Assembly: GCA_001404055.1 (NCBI GenBank)
Contig: CXTY01000014.1
Span: 248,001-312,000, forward strand
Length of the DNA stretch: 64,000 nt
Direction of reading: 5' to 3'
From: Roseibium album
GTDB lineage: Bacteria > Pseudomonadota > Alphaproteobacteria > Rhizobiales > Stappiaceae
Under the pieces are notes generated by a model that was not told the DNA's origin, searched no databases, and worked only from the letters and a program-made list of their open reading frames with translations. The position numbers and the translations under genes were made by a program. Of this stretch, positions 61,373-64,000 are shown piece after piece (within the stretch, counting starts at the first letter, position 1; each line of letters starts with the position of its first letter).

Positions 61373-61777
61373 TTATGCCGTTTCATTTTCGGATATCACC
61401 GAAGCGACCAGCGCGGAATCCAGATACGCACGAACTCTTGTGATCATTCCGTTTTCATCAAAAGTGCAAACCCAGCAATATTCGTTGTCGAACGGTTTCC
61501 CATTATTTGCTGTTGAAAGAGATCGCATTTCAACAATTGCAGAATTTCCTTCGACAAAAATATCGACCACCTGCAAGAGCATGCCTTCTTTCATGATCTT
61601 GTTGAGGCGGGCAAAAGTCGCTTGCTGGAAGTCCGCCTTCGAATGATATTTGCCGGCCAATGGATGGGTGCCCATAACCGTCCAATCGACGTCATCGCTC
61701 ACACGTGAAAAAAATGTCTCTCCGTGACCTGTCTCCAAATTCCGGAACAATTCGCGGATCTCGTTTTTGGAAATCAT
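61373..61777 (-). CDS. SnoaL/NTF2-like protein
   Basis: A 134-residue cone-shaped NTF2-fold protein: FRNLETGHGETFFSRVSDDVDWTVMGTHPLAGKYHSKADF, then VVDIFVEGNSAIVEMRS and NEYCWVCTFDENGMITRVRAYLDSALVA. The WTVMGTHPLAGxYxSK block is typical of SnoaL-like polyketide-cyclase relatives. Members may be isomerases or binding proteins. ATG 61777 follows GGGGGAC; a frame to 61846 is not conserved. It is convergent with the ABM-like gene. Confidence 0.85.
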   Translation of the reverse strand: MISKNEIRELFRNLETGHGETFFSRVSDDVDWTVMGTHPLAGKYHSKADFQQATFARLNKIMKEGMLLQVVDIFVEGNSAIVEMRSLSTANNGKPFDNEYCWVCTFDENGMITRVRAYLDSALVASVISENETA

Positions 61778-61931
61778 CTTGTCCCCCTCAAATTCGCATG
61801 AAATTTCGATAGTCGGCGATGTAATGATCAATTGTGGCGTCGCCAACTTTACCCGTCAAACCCTACAGACAATATTCGGAAGTCGCAGTAAAGCAGTCCG
61901 CAGAACATCCACCGCGCGCGCTTTGGCCAAC

Positions 61932-61961
61932 AAAAAACGCCCCCTGAAAACAGGAGGCGTC
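61932..61961 (-). terminator. Terminator of the mmsA transcript
   Basis: On the minus strand, GACGCC-T-CCTG-TTTT-CAGG-G-GGCG is followed by TTTTTTG. It begins 26 bp after the mmsA stop codon. Confidence 0.85.
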
Positions 61962-61986
61962 GTTTGTAATCGCTGAAAGAGACTTA

Positions 61987-63483
61987 CTACATCGTCGGGA
62001 TGACGAATTCAGCTCCGTCTTTCAGGCCGGACGGCCAACGGGAAGTCACGGTTTTGGTACGGGTGTAGAACTTGAAACCGTCAGGACCGTGCTGGTTCAG
62101 ATCGCCAAAGCCGGACTTCTTCCAGCCACCGAAAGTGTGATAGGCGAGCGGCACAGGGATCGGTACGTTGATGCCGACCATGCCGATATTGATGCGGGAT
62201 GCAAAGTCACGCGCCGTGTCACCATCCCTGGTGTAGATCGCAGTACCATTGCCGTATTCATGGCTGAGTGGCAGATCGAGCGCTTCTTCATAATTCTCTG
62301 CACGCACAACGGACAGAACCGGGCCAAAGATTTCGGTCTTGTAGATATCCATGTCCTTGGTGACGTTGTCGAAAAGACAACCACCCATGAAGTAACCGTC
62401 TTCGTAACCCTGCATGGAGAAATTACGGCCATCAACGACAAGATTGGCACCTTCGCTGATACCCCGGTCAACCAGGCCCTTGACCCGGGTCAGAGCTTCC
62501 TTGGTCACCAACGGGCCAAAATCAACATCGTTGCCAGCGGTATACGGACCAATTTTCAGGGCTTCGATCTTTGGAACCAGCTTTTCGATCAATGCATCGG
62601 CCGTGCTCTGGCCGACGGGAACCGCGACGGAAACAGCCATGCAACGCTCACCGGCTGCGCCGTAACCAGCGCCGATCAAGGCATCGGCGGCCTGATCGAG
62701 ATCAGCGTCCGGCATGATGATCATGTGGTTCTTTGCACCACCGAAGCACTGGGCACGTTTTCCAGCAGCGGTTGCACGAGAGTAGACATACTGCGCAATT
62801 GGGGTGGAGCCAACAAAACCGACAGCCTGGATGGTTTCATCATCCAGAATTGCGTCAACAGCACCCTTGTCGCCGTTGACGACGTTGAGGACGCCCGCTG
62901 GAAGACCAGCTTCAATCATCAGTTCGGCAAGCATGATCGGCACAGACGGGTCACGCTCGGACGGCTTCAGAATAAAGGCGTTGCCGCAGGCAATCGCGGG
63001 ACAGAATTTCCACATCGGGATCATGGCTGGGAAGTTGAACGGTGTGATGCCGGCAACAACACCCAGCGGCTGGCGCATGGAGTACATGTCGATGCCCGGC
63101 CCGGCTCCCTCGGAGAACTCACCTTTCAGCAAGTGCGGTGCGCCTATGCAGAATTCTGCAACTTCCAAGCCGCGGATCACATCGCCCTTGGCATCCGGAA
63201 GTGTCTTGCCGTGCTCACGGGACAGTGCTTCTGCGAGCTTGTCCATGTCGCGGTTGAGCAGATCAACAAATTTCATCATGACGCGGGCGCGGCGCTGCGG
63301 GTTGGTTGCAGCCCATGCCGGCTGTGCAGCAGCAGCATTTGCAACGGCTGCGTCCATCTCTGCCTGGGTCGCCAGCGCGACTTGCGCCTGAACTTCACCG
63401 GTGGCCGGATTGTAAACATCCGCAAAACGGCCAGACGTACCTTCTACGTGCTTGCCGCCAATAAAATGACCGATCTTCTGCAT
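61987..63483 (-). CDS. mmsA: CoA-acylating methylmalonate-semialdehyde dehydrogenase
   Basis: A 498-residue aldehyde dehydrogenase that converts methylmalonate semialdehyde or malonate semialdehyde to propionyl-CoA or acetyl-CoA in valine and inositol/uracil breakdown. Diagnostic MmsA parts: HFIGGKHVEGTSGRFADVYNPATG, PLGVVAGITPFNFPAMIPMW, FVGSTPIAQYVYSRATAAGKRAQCFGGAKNH, and the catalytic cysteine in GAAGERCMAVSVA, where general ALDHs have the base glutamate upstream missing. It is divergent from a LysR gene, a common arrangement for mmsA. AGAAACGC lies upstream of the ATG. Confidence 0.96.
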   Translation of the reverse strand: MQKIGHFIGGKHVEGTSGRFADVYNPATGEVQAQVALATQAEMDAAVANAAAAQPAWAATNPQRRARVMMKFVDLLNRDMDKLAEALSREHGKTLPDAKGDVIRGLEVAEFCIGAPHLLKGEFSEGAGPGIDMYSMRQPLGVVAGITPFNFPAMIPMWKFCPAIACGNAFILKPSERDPSVPIMLAELMIEAGLPAGVLNVVNGDKGAVDAILDDETIQAVGFVGSTPIAQYVYSRATAAGKRAQCFGGAKNHMIIMPDADLDQAADALIGAGYGAAGERCMAVSVAVPVGQSTADALIEKLVPKIEALKIGPYTAGNDVDFGPLVTKEALTRVKGLVDRGISEGANLVVDGRNFSMQGYEDGYFMGGCLFDNVTKDMDIYKTEIFGPVLSVVRAENYEEALDLPLSHEYGNGTAIYTRDGDTARDFASRINIGMVGINVPIPVPLAYHTFGGWKKSGFGDLNQHGPDGFKFYTRTKTVTSRWPSGLKDGAEFVIPTM

Positions 63484-63551
63484 TTTGCGTTTCTCCCGTG
63501 AAGTCGAGGCTCATCAGCACATTGCCACTTGGCCCGCCATGTTTTCAAATC

Positions 63552-63578
63552 TTGTTGTCGCTTTTATTTTTGCAACAA
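63552..63578. promoter_or_regulatory. LysR operator candidate between mmsA and LysR
   Basis: TTGTTG-N15-CAACAA is an inverted repeat 69 bp upstream of the mmsA start in the divergent promoter region. Flanking bases add partial symmetry (CTTGTTG and AACAAG-like). It fits a dimeric LysR binding site but is of low information. Confidence 0.45.
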
Positions 63579-63737
63579 ACAAGCACCAGAATTCCGCATC
63601 TGTTGTGCATTTTTTATAGTTATGGCATTTGATAGTCGATGGAACACGGTAGTTCTAAACGCCACAACTTGTCATCCCGGTCGAGGCAAAGCGGACAACG
63701 GGTAAGACAGCCAGCAAGAATGAGAGAAACTCTGCGC

Positions 63738-64000
63738 ATGAACTGGGACGATATTCGCATTTTTCTGAGTATTGCCCGAACGGGCCAGATACTGGCAGCT
63801 GCTCGTCGGCTCTCTCTCAACCATGCAACGGTTGCCCGGCGGTTGACCGCTTTGGAGGAAAGCCTCGGCACCCGCCTGTTCGACCGCTCGACGTCAGGCT
63901 GTGTCCTTACGGAGGCCGGCAGCCGTTTCTTTGAACGGGCAGAACGGATTGAAGCAGAAACATTGGCAGCGGAAGCCGACCTTGGCGGGGACACGCCGGA
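63738..64000 (+). CDS. LysR family transcriptional regulator (C-terminus cut by window edge)
   Basis: The first 87 codons of a LysR protein: WDDIRIFLSIARTGQILAAARRLSLNHATVARRLTALEESLG, then TRLFDRSTSGCVLTEAGSRFFERAERIEAETLAAE. The LNHATVARRL recognition helix belongs to the same group as PtxR/MmsR-unrelated single-target LysR activators. The ATG at 63738 begins the conserved domain; an in-frame ATG at 63720 would add six residues. It is divergent from mmsA, which it is likely to regulate. The ligand domain lies beyond the window. Confidence 0.9.
   Translation, partial: MNWDDIRIFLSIARTGQILAAARRLSLNHATVARRLTALEESLGTRLFDRSTSGCVLTEAGSRFFERAERIEAETLAAEADLGGDTP

Noticed and set aside
62089-63501. 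Long open frame (470 codons) antisense to mmsA
   Set aside because: It lies wholly opposite mmsA, whose protein is strongly conserved, and its translation is low-complexity His/Asp/Arg-rich with no recognisable domain; the frame follows from GC-skewed codon use.

Overview
The window looks like chromosomal DNA of an alphaproteobacterium, most likely of the order Hyphomicrobiales and possibly a marine Stappiaceae (Roseibium/Labrenzia-like) organism. This rests on gene content (DUF1289 next to a TIGR02281-type aspartic protease, an N-methylproline demethylase-like flavoenzyme, a cydDCABX cluster, many LysR regulators, TRAP and octopine/lysine-type ABC transporters) and on moderate GC content by eye. 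The genus is an inference. I see no tRNA, rRNA, CRISPR array, insertion sequence or prophage. Both ends cut a gene: a FecR-domain protein on the left and a LysR regulator on the right.

0-10 kb: FecR-domain protein, glycerophosphodiester phosphodiesterase, a YceI / cytochrome b561 / YceI operon behind a palindromic operator, class I fumarase, a TPP riboswitch with a terminator controlling thiC, an L,D-transpeptidase, and an exported DUF1330 protein divergent from a LysR gene. 10-18 kb: DUF971 protein, an overlapping cupin/ArsR/SRPBCC operon with direct repeats in its promoter region, a Tat-exported nitroreductase-like enzyme overlapping a MarR gene with two tandem palindromes upstream, moaA, a Bcr/CflA exporter and the Mrp iron-sulfur carrier. 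18-24.5 kb: SDR, GNAT, a stand-alone BLUF photoreceptor, a BenE-family transporter and the tightly packed fdhD-mobA-mobB-moeA operon. With moaA, Mrp and DUF971 this gives a loose molybdenum-cofactor and Fe-S neighbourhood.

24.5-41 kb: Tat-exported metallo-beta-lactamase-fold protein divergent from LysR, glutathione transferase, a polar amino-acid ABC transporter (binding protein and two permeases, no ATPase), a trans-sulfuration-type PLP enzyme, another LysR gene divergent from a 46-residue ORF, a beta-hydroxyacid dehydrogenase, an AlkD-like protein, an N-methylproline demethylase-like enzyme divergent from TetR, Lrp/AsnC, a uracil-DNA-glycosylase-family protein and a membrane histidine kinase. 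41-48.7 kb: cobT and cobS, a lipoprotein-like hydrolase, DUF1289 plus aspartic protease, dusA, a PAS/LOV-like nucleotidyl cyclase overlapping a conserved uncharacterised gene, and an EamA transporter. 48.7-64 kb: TRAP transporter, peroxiredoxin, NHL-type secreted propeller, the cytochrome bd cluster cydDC-cydAB-cydX (cydX is only 38 codons), two small enzymes, mmsA and a divergent LysR gene.

The most interesting unexplained parts are the cyclase (LOV-like PAS without the photoactive cysteine, and a cyclase domain without the usual purine-selecting residues) with its overlapping partner gene, and several clean operator-like palindromes beside regulator genes. I did not find a clear, wholly new multi-gene system.
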